Positions 16,042-24,362 of a stretch of DNA of 44,814 nt are shown here, in pieces. The notes under the pieces were generated by a model. That model saw only the letters and a list, made by a program, of their open reading frames with translations, was not told where the DNA came from and ran no database searches. Source of the DNA: Fidelibacterota bacterium (GTDB lineage Bacteria; Fidelibacterota; UBA2242; JAFGTP01). The translations under genes were made by a program, and so were the position numbers. How positions within the stretch are numbered: position 1 is the first letter of the stretch; each line of letters starts with the position of its first letter. The stretch lies in the NCBI GenBank assembly GCA_016934035.1, contig JAFGTP010000015.1, positions 1-44,814 of the forward strand, in the 5' to 3' direction.

Positions 16042-19029
16042 GTGGTTGGTAAAGTTGTTGCTCATTACAAAATACTGGAACAACTCGGTGAAGGTGGAAT
16101 GGGAGTTGTCTACAAAGCCGAAGATACCAAACTCCACCGGATTGTTGCTCTGAAATTTTTACCCTCCCGCTATCTGCAGGATAAAGAAAAAGAAGCCCGA
16201 TTTATGCAGGAAGCCAGGGCCGCTTCCGCCCTCGACCATCCCAATATCTGTACAATTTATGAAATCAATGAAACAGAGGACGGCAATCTCTATATTGCCA
16301 TGGGATATTACGACGGAATGACCCTCAAGGATAAGATCAAGCAGGGACCACTGGTGTTCAGTGAGGCCCTGGATATTACGCTCCAGATTGCCAAAGGTTT
16401 ATCAAAAGCCCATGCCAAAGGGATCGTCCATCGGGACATCAAACCCGGCAATATTATGATCACTGCCGAAGGATTGGTCAAAATTCTCGATTTCGGTCTG
16501 GCTAAAATGGCCGGCGTTACCATGACTTCCGATGGCTCGACCCTGGGAACAGTGGCCTACATGTCTCCCGAACAAGCCACCGGCGGCAATGTAGATTATC
16601 GTTCCGACATCTGGGCCCTGGGTATTTTGTTTTATGAAATGCTCACCGGCGGTTTACCCTTTGCCGGCGAATATTCCCAGGCCATGATCTATTCTATCCT
16701 CAATGAACAACCGGAACCCCTGGGCAGTATTTTTCCGGATTTGCCGCAAGAAGTGGATGATATTCTCGGGCATTTGCTGGAAAAAGAACCAGCCAACCGC
16801 TATCAGAGTGTTGATGAATTCTTGCAGGACCTGCACTATTTTCAGCAGGACTCCGTTACCCGTAGTATCAATACCAGCACACTTCGTAAAAGCGCCCGGT
16901 ATAAACCTCAGCCCCGCAGGGAACAGCATTCCACCACCATTGTTCTCACACCCCAAAAACGACGGTATTTGATACTGGGTACATTGGCTGTTATTATTTT
17001 ATTGATATTCATCACGACCTTCATTTCCGGAATGTTTTATAAAACCAGGACATTTGAAGAAAATCCTTCCCTGGCTGTGATGTATTTTGATAATCGCACC
17101 CCTAATGAGGACCTGGGTAAAATCGTTGTTGATATGTTGATCAACAACCTTTCAAGAATTGATAAACTGGAAGTGGTAAGCAGTCAACGCCTTTTTGATA
17201 TTCTGAAAAAATCCGGCTATGAAAATATGGACAATATCAGCAAAGGAGTGGCCACCCATGTGGCCCGGGAGGCCCGGGTCAGCACCATGCTTACCGGCAG
17301 TATCATCGAAATCGGCAGCAAAATCCGTATTAATGCCCAGGTCACAGATGTCAAAAGCGGACGAAATATTTTCTCCGAGCAGGTTACCGGCAATGATGTG
17401 GTTGAGATGTTTGCCATGGTGGATGAACTGACAAAAAAAATCGTCGCCAGGGTCGGTGTGACTCCGGAAATCCGGCAGGAAATAAATATCTCCGATATTA
17501 CCACCGGGTCCCTGAAAGCCTATGAATTTTATATCAAAGGACTGGAAGATTTTTACCTAGCTGATATGACCGGGGCGATGCTGAACATTGAAAGAGCGCT
17601 CACGGTGGACTCTACTTTTGCTTCGGCTTACCTGGTCCTCTCCCAGATTTATGACGGTATTGGAAATATTTCCGAACGCAACAACGCCATCATCAAAGCC
17701 AGAAAATATGCAGAAAAATCCTCTAAAAAAGAACAATTATATATCGAGGCGGCCTATGCCAATGCTATTGAAAATGATCTGTTGAAGCGGATCAAAATCC
17801 TGGAGCAACTGTCAGTGGAATTTTTCGATGACAAGCAGGTCCATTACATTCTAGGGACCATTTATTTTGAATTGGGTGACCCGCGGGCCTTTGATGAAAT
17901 GCATAAAGCACTGGAATTGGATCCGGACTTTGGTCCGGCCCTCAATGCCCTGGTTTACCTCTACCTGAAACCTGAAAACACGGATTTTGAAAAGGCCCTG
18001 AAAACCCTTAACCGTTATCTCGAACTCTATCCCAATGAGGCGAATCCCCATGATACAATGGGTGATATTTACATGGCCATGGGAGAGATACAGAAAGCCA
18101 TCGAAAAGTACATGGACGCTTCCAATATTGAACCTGGTTTTTCGGAATTTCGAATTGGTTATGCCTACGCGCTGCTTGAAGAATACAATATGGCCTTCTA
18201 TTGGATCAAACGGTCTATTGACCTCTCACCCAACGAAGGGGTGCGGGCAGAGCGCTATCAATTACAGGGTTTTTTGCACTATTGGCTGGGAGAGTATGAT
18301 CTGGCCATTGAAAATTTCCAGATGGCTGACAAAATTTTTAGCAAAATGGAGAATGCTTACCAGCAGGCGGTGAATAATTTTTATTTTCACATTGTTTATA
18401 AAGATAAAGAAGAGGTGGAGATCAGTGACCGGTATCTTCAGAAAATGGAGGAATATTTTAACCATTCCGATTACGGCAGCACTTTGCACATGATGTTCAA
18501 ATTACTGATCAACAAGGACAATCTCGATATTCAAAGCCTGGTGATGGAGGCGGAAGAGTCGCCGCAATTGATCGCTAACCTGCTACAAAGCAAAAAATGG
18601 ACAAAATTTTACTATGACTATGTTTTCGCCTCAAAAATGGTGGAAATCGGTTCCTATCCGTCGGCCATCAAATTTCTGGAAAAAAATAGCAAAATAATGA
18701 TCAGAACACCCAATGAGGTGGAAACCTATATTATTTTTAACCTCACCCGAAAGAATACTCTCGCCCTGGCCTATTATAAACAGGGGAATATTGATCAAGC
18801 CATTGCAGAATATGAAAAAATCCTTCGAGTCAATCCTGACCGGAATGATACGCGCCTGATCCATCCCAGCTATCACTATGAACTGGGCATCGCCTACCAG
18901 TCCAAAGGCGAAAATCAAAAGGCCCTGGAACAGTATCAATTGTTTTTGGAATACTGGGGCCTTTTCAAAAAGGACCTGCCGGAAATTCAGGACGCTAAAA
19001 AACGAATGAGGGATATGGGTAACCGGTAA
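16042..19029 (+). CDS. Hanks-type Ser/Thr protein kinase with FlgO/TolB-like and TPR domains
   Basis: This 995-residue membrane protein begins with a kinase domain (about 8-268): GEGGMGVVYKAE loop, VALKF Lys, HRDIKPGN near 130, DFGLAK near 150 and the SPEQA segment. A transmembrane helix follows near 309-333. A FlgO/TolB-like alpha-beta domain (about 345-480, starting LAVMYFDNRT) is followed by TPR-rich helices to the end. The kinase is cytoplasmic and the TPR part probably periplasmic. It closes the operon, so the PP2C protein at the front is its likely opposing phosphatase. The start is GTG with AAGGCGG upstream. The TAA stop abuts the stop of the convergent gene. Confidence 0.94.
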   Translation: MVGKVVAHYKILEQLGEGGMGVVYKAEDTKLHRIVALKFLPSRYLQDKEKEARFMQEARAASALDHPNICTIYEINETEDGNLYIAMGYYDGMTLKDKIKQGPLVFSEALDITLQIAKGLSKAHAKGIVHRDIKPGNIMITAEGLVKILDFGLAKMAGVTMTSDGSTLGTVAYMSPEQATGGNVDYRSDIWALGILFYEMLTGGLPFAGEYSQAMIYSILNEQPEPLGSIFPDLPQEVDDILGHLLEKEPANRYQSVDEFLQDLHYFQQDSVTRSINTSTLRKSARYKPQPRREQHSTTIVLTPQKRRYLILGTLAVIILLIFITTFISGMFYKTRTFEENPSLAVMYFDNRTPNEDLGKIVVDMLINNLSRIDKLEVVSSQRLFDILKKSGYENMDNISKGVATHVAREARVSTMLTGSIIEIGSKIRINAQVTDVKSGRNIFSEQVTGNDVVEMFAMVDELTKKIVARVGVTPEIRQEINISDITTGSLKAYEFYIKGLEDFYLADMTGAMLNIERALTVDSTFASAYLVLSQIYDGIGNISERNNAIIKARKYAEKSSKKEQLYIEAAYANAIENDLLKRIKILEQLSVEFFDDKQVHYILGTIYFELGDPRAFDEMHKALELDPDFGPALNALVYLYLKPENTDFEKALKTLNRYLELYPNEANPHDTMGDIYMAMGEIQKAIEKYMDASNIEPGFSEFRIGYAYALLEEYNMAFYWIKRSIDLSPNEGVRAERYQLQGFLHYWLGEYDLAIENFQMADKIFSKMENAYQQAVNNFYFHIVYKDKEEVEISDRYLQKMEEYFNHSDYGSTLHMMFKLLINKDNLDIQSLVMEAEESPQLIANLLQSKKWTKFYYDYVFASKMVEIGSYPSAIKFLEKNSKIMIRTPNEVETYIIFNLTRKNTLALAYYKQGNIDQAIAEYEKILRVNPDRNDTRLIHPSYHYELGIAYQSKGENQKALEQYQLFLEYWGLFKKDLPEIQDAKKRMRDMGNR

Positions 19030-19338
19030 TCAGTGGCTTTCGATCAGGGCATTTAATCCATTGGATGCAGCGTAAATGCTGCCGGCGCCACAGATGTGGT
19101 GCAAAATCTCCAGCACTTCAGCTATTTCCTTTTCTGTTGCGCCATTTTGAAGGGCCTGCCGAGCCAGGCTGGTGACACCGTTGACGGAGCCTTCACAGGC
19201 ATCCAGGGCCATGGCAATGAGATATTTAATTTTTATCGGAATTTCTCCTTCAGCAAAGGCAGTTTGATTGTTGGTCATCATTTTTTTTACCAGAGATGGA
19301 TTGAATTTTTTTAAGGCGGCCAGGGGATCGTAAGACAT
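19030..19338 (-). CDS. Carboxymuconolactone decarboxylase (AhpD-like) family protein lacking CxxC
   Basis: This 102-residue protein has the all-helical AhpD-like fold pattern, with ALQNGATEKEIAEVLEI as the most typical segment. Catalytic members have a CxxC pair and a nearby His; here the site reads DACEGSVNGV, so C48 remains but the second Cys is Ser (S51) and the His is replaced. A thiol peroxidase or reductase role is therefore doubtful. It follows the flavodoxin-ferredoxin gene by 13 bp and is probably co-transcribed with it. Its stop codon directly abuts that of the kinase on the other strand. Confidence 0.8.
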   Translation of the reverse strand: MSYDPLAALKKFNPSLVKKMMTNNQTAFAEGEIPIKIKYLIAMALDACEGSVNGVTSLARQALQNGATEKEIAEVLEILHHICGAGSIYAASNGLNALIESH

Positions 19339-19351
19339 AGTTTTTCCTTTT

Positions 19352-20131
19352 TTAATTGGTTTTGATTATTTCGCTCAGTTTGATTTCCGGATGATGGTAT
19401 CGCTGGTAACCGGGTGTTTTTTTGCCATATTGAATGGCTTCCTGAGGACACCATTGCAGGCAGGCGAAACATTGATGGCACTGGTGATTCCAGACCGGTT
19501 TGCCACTGATCATGGAAATATTGTGGGCCGGACAGACCTGCTCGCAAATCTTACAACTGTTGCAGTTTTCGTTGACCCAGAATTTGCCATCCATTTCATG
19601 GACATGGTTTTTACTCATTAGATAAAAACCGGAAAAGAGGATGTTTTGCCAGAGCGGTCCTTTTTCCAGGGGCCGGGATTTATCATTTAACAGAATGTCA
19701 GCCACGGCGTCCAGTTTGACCAGTGCCTGGCTGAACAGCTTTTGTTGCGCCTCTTCCGGACAGGGACCACCCCAGGGGATGTAATTGGAGGGTGTTTTGA
19801 CAGAAAATCCGGAGTTGAGCCTGACACCTTTTGTTTTGAGATATTTTTTTAACTGGACCAGGGTGTTGGCAACCTGTCCGCCATTGACTGCAATGGCAAA
19901 GCAATAGTCTGGTCCAAAGTTTTGCAGGGAATCGATAAAATCCAGAACCGGCACCGGGACGCCCCAGATATAAACAGGAAAGACAAACCCGACTTTTTTT
20001 AGGCTTAGACCCGCAAGGTCTTTTATTTTGGATAGGGAATGCAAGTGGCAGTTGCCCAGTTTTTCCGCCAGTTTTTTCGCTACCCATAGCGAATTGCCGG
20101 TCCCTGTGTAATAAAAAATGTGTGTTGTCAC
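19352..20131 (-). CDS. Flavodoxin-ferredoxin fusion (EFR1 family)
   Basis: This 259-residue cytoplasmic protein starts with a flavodoxin-like domain: IFYYTGTGNS is the FMN phosphate-binding loop, followed by FVFPVYIWGVPVP. Two 4Fe-4S motifs follow near the C-terminus, CNSCKICEQVCP and CHQCFACLQWCP. EFR1-type proteins are thought to shuttle electrons; the partners are unknown. It lies 28 bp downstream of an unknown envelope protein gene and upstream of the AhpD-like gene. A redox function for the pair is an inference. Confidence 0.88.
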   Translation of the reverse strand: MTTHIFYYTGTGNSLWVAKKLAEKLGNCHLHSLSKIKDLAGLSLKKVGFVFPVYIWGVPVPVLDFIDSLQNFGPDYCFAIAVNGGQVANTLVQLKKYLKTKGVRLNSGFSVKTPSNYIPWGGPCPEEAQQKLFSQALVKLDAVADILLNDKSRPLEKGPLWQNILFSGFYLMSKNHVHEMDGKFWVNENCNSCKICEQVCPAHNISMISGKPVWNHQCHQCFACLQWCPQEAIQYGKKTPGYQRYHHPEIKLSEIIKTN

Positions 20132-20159
20132 TGAAGCCTCGCTGTTTTAACGGTTATTT

Positions 20160-21557
20160 TTAAAAATTCAATTGAATGTTGATTCCCGGAATAATTGAAG
20201 AGACGGATGAAGTTGGACAATATTGTATGTCAGGGGTCACTGAAAGCTTAAAATCCTGGATTTTGCCAAAGGCCATTCCATCCTTGTCGGGGTTTAGTAT
20301 TTTGCGGGTAATCCAGGTGCCGGCTATGCCTCCCAGTATCATTGACGCTTCGGCAAATTCAAATTCTGCTTCGGTAATGATTCCAATGGCACCACCAAAT
20401 GCAATACCAGATATAGTACCGGTAGCCAATAAAATGGATTCACCCAAAGAAAAATCAAATCCGCCCAGGATTTTTTTGTGGTAAAGATAAACACTTCCCA
20501 CTCCGCCCATGATGGCACCGACACTGTAAATCTTCTCCTCTTCAATTTGAAGTAAATCCATCAGCATCAGTGAATAGAGCATACCCACAGCCCAACCCTG
20601 GTAGAGTATGGTGGCGTCCCCAAAACTGTATTCCTGATGGCCAAAAATTTTGTTGCCGGCGTAAAGGCTGAGGGGGTAGGCGGCCAGGTACAAAAAGCCC
20701 TCTGCCCGTTCCCATGTTTTTAAATCATCTTTATAGTTTTTTCGTTTTTTTTGATATTCAGGGTCACTGCCGCAATCATACCAAATCCACTCACCAAGAT
20801 TTTCGTCGTACTGGTAACTATCACACCAGGGTTCATCAGGACGTTCATTGAATGTATTGTAAAGGCTGCTGGTGGCCAAAGCGCCCATGGCCGAAGCCAG
20901 TGTAATGGCCCATGACTGTCCATTGGTCGGTTGCCAGCGTTGATAAAGTTGGTCACCGATCCAGATGCCCGCCGGTACCGACACCATCATCAGTCCCAGG
21001 AAACTTCTGTCCCCTTCTTCGAAATCAAAATCAAGTCCGGCTATTTTACCCAGGGAATAACCGTAATGAAAACCAATGCCTGAACCCAGCCGCATCATTT
21101 GTGCCCGGGGATGGGGAATATCCATTGTTCGGGTGTATCGGTAAGTCAGGTAGAAGGAAGCGGAAAAGGACAAGAGTGTTGAAGCTGCATACCATTTTTC
21201 ATCCTGCACATTCAACATGTAGGGAATGCCCCAGCCGTAAAGCCCGGCACCCCAGCCAATATTTTGCAAAACCAACGGCCAGCGCCCTGATTGGTCCAGC
21301 ATCTTTTCTCCAGCCAGAGAAACCTGGTATTCAATTTCTTTAACGTCAAATTTTGAAAGTAACAGGGACCTGCGTAGGGTTTTCAGAATCGCTTTTTCGT
21401 CTTCTTTGATTTGCCTGTCATGGCTGGCAGTCCGGTAAGCCTCTTCATAAATCATAATCCGTTGCAGAGTATCACTAACGGCAATTGAATCGGTTTGGGC
21501 AAAATTGAAACGGAAGGTGATGAAAAGAATGAATAGTACCATTGATTTTTTTTGCAT
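20160..21557 (-). CDS. Unknown envelope protein with signal peptide and Gly-rich hydrophobic segments
   Basis: I do not recognise this 465-residue protein. It begins with a signal peptide (KKSMVLFILFITFRFNFAQT), then a charged helix (residues about 35-80). A series of hydrophobic, Gly- and Ala-rich segments follows, such as GWGAGLYGWGIPYML and GGAIGIITEAEFEFAEASMILGG when read in parts. A soluble Asp/Tyr/Trp-rich insert near residue 250 includes two Cys. The chain ends GINIQLNF, with a terminal Phe as in outer-membrane proteins. It is 12 bp downstream of the GH5 gene and probably co-transcribed. Confidence 0.6.
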   Translation of the reverse strand: MQKKSMVLFILFITFRFNFAQTDSIAVSDTLQRIMIYEEAYRTASHDRQIKEDEKAILKTLRRSLLLSKFDVKEIEYQVSLAGEKMLDQSGRWPLVLQNIGWGAGLYGWGIPYMLNVQDEKWYAASTLLSFSASFYLTYRYTRTMDIPHPRAQMMRLGSGIGFHYGYSLGKIAGLDFDFEEGDRSFLGLMMVSVPAGIWIGDQLYQRWQPTNGQSWAITLASAMGALATSSLYNTFNERPDEPWCDSYQYDENLGEWIWYDCGSDPEYQKKRKNYKDDLKTWERAEGFLYLAAYPLSLYAGNKIFGHQEYSFGDATILYQGWAVGMLYSLMLMDLLQIEEEKIYSVGAIMGGVGSVYLYHKKILGGFDFSLGESILLATGTISGIAFGGAIGIITEAEFEFAEASMILGGIAGTWITRKILNPDKDGMAFGKIQDFKLSVTPDIQYCPTSSVSSIIPGINIQLNF

Positions 21558-21569
21558 CGTGTTTCCTTT

Positions 21570-23999
21570 TTATTTGAGTAAAAGACACGTTTTAACATCG
21601 CTGAAATTGTGTGTAACCAGCTTGTATATATAAATTCCGGAAGGGAGTTCCGACGCATTCCAGGTAATCGCGTGGTTCCCGGGGTTTTCCACAGCATCCA
21701 CCAGTTGTGCGATGATTTCACCCCGACTGGTATATACAGAGAGGCTGACGTGGCATTTTTCCGGCAGAGTATATCTGATTTTTGTTACCGGATTAAAGGG
21801 ATTTGGATAGTTGGAAAAAAGTTGATAATTCTGAGGACCCAAATCCTCACAGATGGCGGTTTCACCAGTCAGAGTAATATAATCATTTATAACTTTAGTG
21901 TCTCTGCCGCCGGGCCCGGTGGCTGTGAGGGATACCGTAAAACTGCCGGCTTCGCTATATAGGTGGTCCGGCGCGGCTTCATCACTGGTAGTCCCGTCAC
22001 CAAAATTCCATCGCCAGGTGGTCACTTCGCCTTGGGTATGATTACTGAAATGAATGGTCAGGGGGGCTGTTCCAGTGGTGATGTCGGCTGAAAAATCCGC
22101 TTCGGGTTTTTCAAAATCCACAGAGATATAATTGTTTTTTGTTATGGAGTCGTTGCCATGGTTGTCAGAGATTGTCAGGGTGACAGAAAAATCCCCGGAA
22201 GTTTGATAGGTGTGAGATGGATTTTGTTCATTGCTGACATCACCATCACCGAAATTCCAGGCCCAGGTGGCAATATCGCCGGTTGACTGGTCTGTGAAAT
22301 ACACAGTCAAGGGCGGCTGGCCGGCAGTCACATCAACTGAAAATTCGGCTGCAAGGGTGCCTTGTTTTCGGATAATTTTTATATCATCAAAAAAGACTTC
22401 ATGGCCGGTTATATCCATATGCTCCAGGGCGATTTCAAAATAATTTATGGTCTTCCAGTCAAAAAGCCCAACAGGATCATGCCAGGTATTGTTGTGCCAG
22501 GAGCCGTGTTCTGCAAAGCCTGCCAGGGCAATTTGCACATGTTGCCATTCATCATTCCAACTGACAAGATTCTGGTCAATGGTGGTGCGCATACGCCAGG
22601 GATGGTCTTCCTCGTCTTCGGTAATTGTATCCACGAAGCGAACATCAAATTTCAATCCCGCCAGGTTGCTTTTTACATAAAAATCAAGATAATAATCTTG
22701 GCTTGTGAGATAACTGAGGTCTTTATCCGGGAAAAAATCCATGACGATACTTTTGTATTGTGCCTGGTCGCGCCATTGCAGACAATAGGAGCCGGACCGG
22801 ACATTAGTGTTATAAAAGAGGTTGACATTTTCAATATCATAACTCCAGTGGTCTATTCTCAGGTTCTTTTCAATAAAATCAGAGTAGATTAAAAAGCCCG
22901 CTGAATCGGGATACAGATGATATTCTTTTTGTTGTGGGACGTTAAATCCTAAGGCTTCGATAAGCGGGATATTCAGGTCGTATTCAAATTGCTCAAAAGT
23001 GCCTTTCTCAAAGAGGCCAAAACCGCCCTGATAATCCCAAAGAGTCCAGGGAATGGATTTTTCTGTCAAATACTCAGATACAATCCGATACCAGAGATTT
23101 CGGTCCTCATCAGCGGCATTATATTGCAATACTCCCAGTTCACCACAATAGGTCTGATGGCCTTTTTCTGCCTGAAATTCTGCTGCTATGTCGATCAAAG
23201 CCCTGACTTTTCCGATCGTACCATCGTTATTGTAATTGTTCAGACTGCTTTCAACCCAGGTGCCGGCAAGATCAGCCGGAAGGGATGGCATTCTGAAAGC
23301 CACATAGGGAAAGGGAACGCCGGCCAGGTTTTCCAGTGACGGATCACCCCATGTTGCCCCCTGATGGGTAAAAATAAAAGGATCATAAAAATGAAAGGTG
23401 TAAATCAGATTGTCATCCTCGTAAAGAGGCATGTTGACCAGATCCTGATAGGAATTCCAGTTGGCGCCACCAACAATGATGGTATGTTTGGTATCAATGG
23501 CACGTATGGCGTCAATAACATGACCCTGAATTTCATACCATAGAGAATCATCACAATTGTGAGGTTCATTCAGAATTTCATAAAATATTCTGGAAGATCT
23601 TGGCTCATAGCGGGCGGCCATTTGTTGCCAGACGGGAATTAAGGGGTCTGTGGTTTCCTTATCGGTATCGACATCGGAACTGAATGTATGATTATCGAGA
23701 ATCAGGTTGATGCCCACCTCTTCTGTCCAGTCAACCACCTGATCCAGAAAGAAAAAAAACAAAGGATCGAGGGTGTAATCGGGAGCACCGTCACTGAAAT
23801 CATTCATGCGCATTGGAAGCCGAATCACATCGCAACCCAGGGATTTAATATTTACAAAATCCTCTTTTGTGTATTTAGAAAAAGAAATTTTTCGAATGTC
23901 GTTGATTTCAAACCACTGAGTGAGGTTGATGCCCCGGTTAAAGGGAATTTCTGCCATCAGGGTTGTTGCAAGGATTACGAAAACGAGATATTTTTTCAT
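21570..23999 (-). CDS. Secreted GH5 family glycosidase with two PKD domains and T9SS sorting domain
   Basis: This 809-residue protein has a signal peptide (KKYLVFVILATTLMA) and a GH5 catalytic barrel (about 20-350). The acid/base Glu is in EILNEPHN near residue 144 and the nucleophile Glu in YCGELGV near 286. A beta-sandwich, carbohydrate-binding-like region follows (about 365-545), then two PKD domains, each with the WNFGDG core. A C-terminal sorting domain of about 75 residues starts near NYPNPFNP and ends in a Ser/Lys-rich tail. Such tails direct export through the type IX secretion system. The substrate is likely cellulose or another beta-glucan, but GH5 is broad. Confidence 0.93.
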   Translation of the reverse strand: MKKYLVFVILATTLMAEIPFNRGINLTQWFEINDIRKISFSKYTKEDFVNIKSLGCDVIRLPMRMNDFSDGAPDYTLDPLFFFFLDQVVDWTEEVGINLILDNHTFSSDVDTDKETTDPLIPVWQQMAARYEPRSSRIFYEILNEPHNCDDSLWYEIQGHVIDAIRAIDTKHTIIVGGANWNSYQDLVNMPLYEDDNLIYTFHFYDPFIFTHQGATWGDPSLENLAGVPFPYVAFRMPSLPADLAGTWVESSLNNYNNDGTIGKVRALIDIAAEFQAEKGHQTYCGELGVLQYNAADEDRNLWYRIVSEYLTEKSIPWTLWDYQGGFGLFEKGTFEQFEYDLNIPLIEALGFNVPQQKEYHLYPDSAGFLIYSDFIEKNLRIDHWSYDIENVNLFYNTNVRSGSYCLQWRDQAQYKSIVMDFFPDKDLSYLTSQDYYLDFYVKSNLAGLKFDVRFVDTITEDEEDHPWRMRTTIDQNLVSWNDEWQHVQIALAGFAEHGSWHNNTWHDPVGLFDWKTINYFEIALEHMDITGHEVFFDDIKIIRKQGTLAAEFSVDVTAGQPPLTVYFTDQSTGDIATWAWNFGDGDVSNEQNPSHTYQTSGDFSVTLTISDNHGNDSITKNNYISVDFEKPEADFSADITTGTAPLTIHFSNHTQGEVTTWRWNFGDGTTSDEAAPDHLYSEAGSFTVSLTATGPGGRDTKVINDYITLTGETAICEDLGPQNYQLFSNYPNPFNPVTKIRYTLPEKCHVSLSVYTSRGEIIAQLVDAVENPGNHAITWNASELPSGIYIYKLVTHNFSDVKTCLLLK

Positions 24000-24141
24000 T
24001 TCATGCCTTAATCGTTGTTGATTATCTAAAAATAAATAAAAATATTAAAAATTACGAACATTTATCAATATTCAGAAAAAGTTAATTTCCTATCCAAAAT
24101 AGATTTTTTCCGAATTAAATGCTTCTCATAATAAAATTCAG

Positions 24142-24170
24142 TTGATAATTAATTTTTAATTGATTAATAT
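24142..24170 (+). promoter_or_regulatory. Predicted sigma70 promoter of tRNA-Pro
   Basis: A TTGATA -35 box (24142-24147) and a TAATAT -10 box (24165-24170) are exactly 17 bp apart. The start point would fall near 24177, about 14 nt before the mature tRNA. The surrounding sequence is AT-rich, as expected for a strong stable-RNA promoter. Confidence 0.65.
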
Positions 24171-24190
24171 TTGCCACTAAAATTGAAAAG

Positions 24191-24265
24191 CGGAGCGTAG
24201 CGCAGTCCGGATAGCGCACTTGAATGGGGTTCAAGGGGTCGGAAGTTCGAATCTTCTCGCTCCGA
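24191..24265 (+). tRNA. tRNA-Pro (anticodon GGG)
   Basis: The full cloverleaf can be drawn. The acceptor stem is CGGAGCG (24191-24197) with CGCTCCG (24258-24264), the D stem GCGC/GCGC, and the anticodon stem CTTGA/TCAAG. The loop ATGGGGT gives anticodon GGG at 24226-24228. The T stem is GGAAG/CTTCT with loop TTCGAAT. The C1 start and discriminator A73 (24265) fit tRNA-Pro. CCA is not encoded; the following bases are CGC. GGG reads CCC and CCT codons. Confidence 0.96.
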
Positions 24266-24273
24266 CGCAAAAG

Positions 24274-24299
24274 GCAGTTCAGAAATGAACTGCTTTTTT
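24274..24299 (+). terminator. Rho-independent terminator of tRNA-Pro
   Basis: An 8-bp stem, GCAGTTCA (24274-24281) with TGAACTGC (24286-24293), has a GAAA tetraloop and is followed by six T residues. It begins 9 bases after the tRNA. Confidence 0.9.
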
Positions 24300-24362
24300 A
24301 ATTTATAGCCCAAATAAAGGATTTGTAAGATTAAAAATTTATCCAATAGATTATCACTCCTG

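Noticed and set aside
12680..19029. Partner-switching operon as a new antiphage system next to CRISPR
   Set aside because: The genes are typical chromosomal signalling families with host-like composition; adjacency to the cas locus is the only link.
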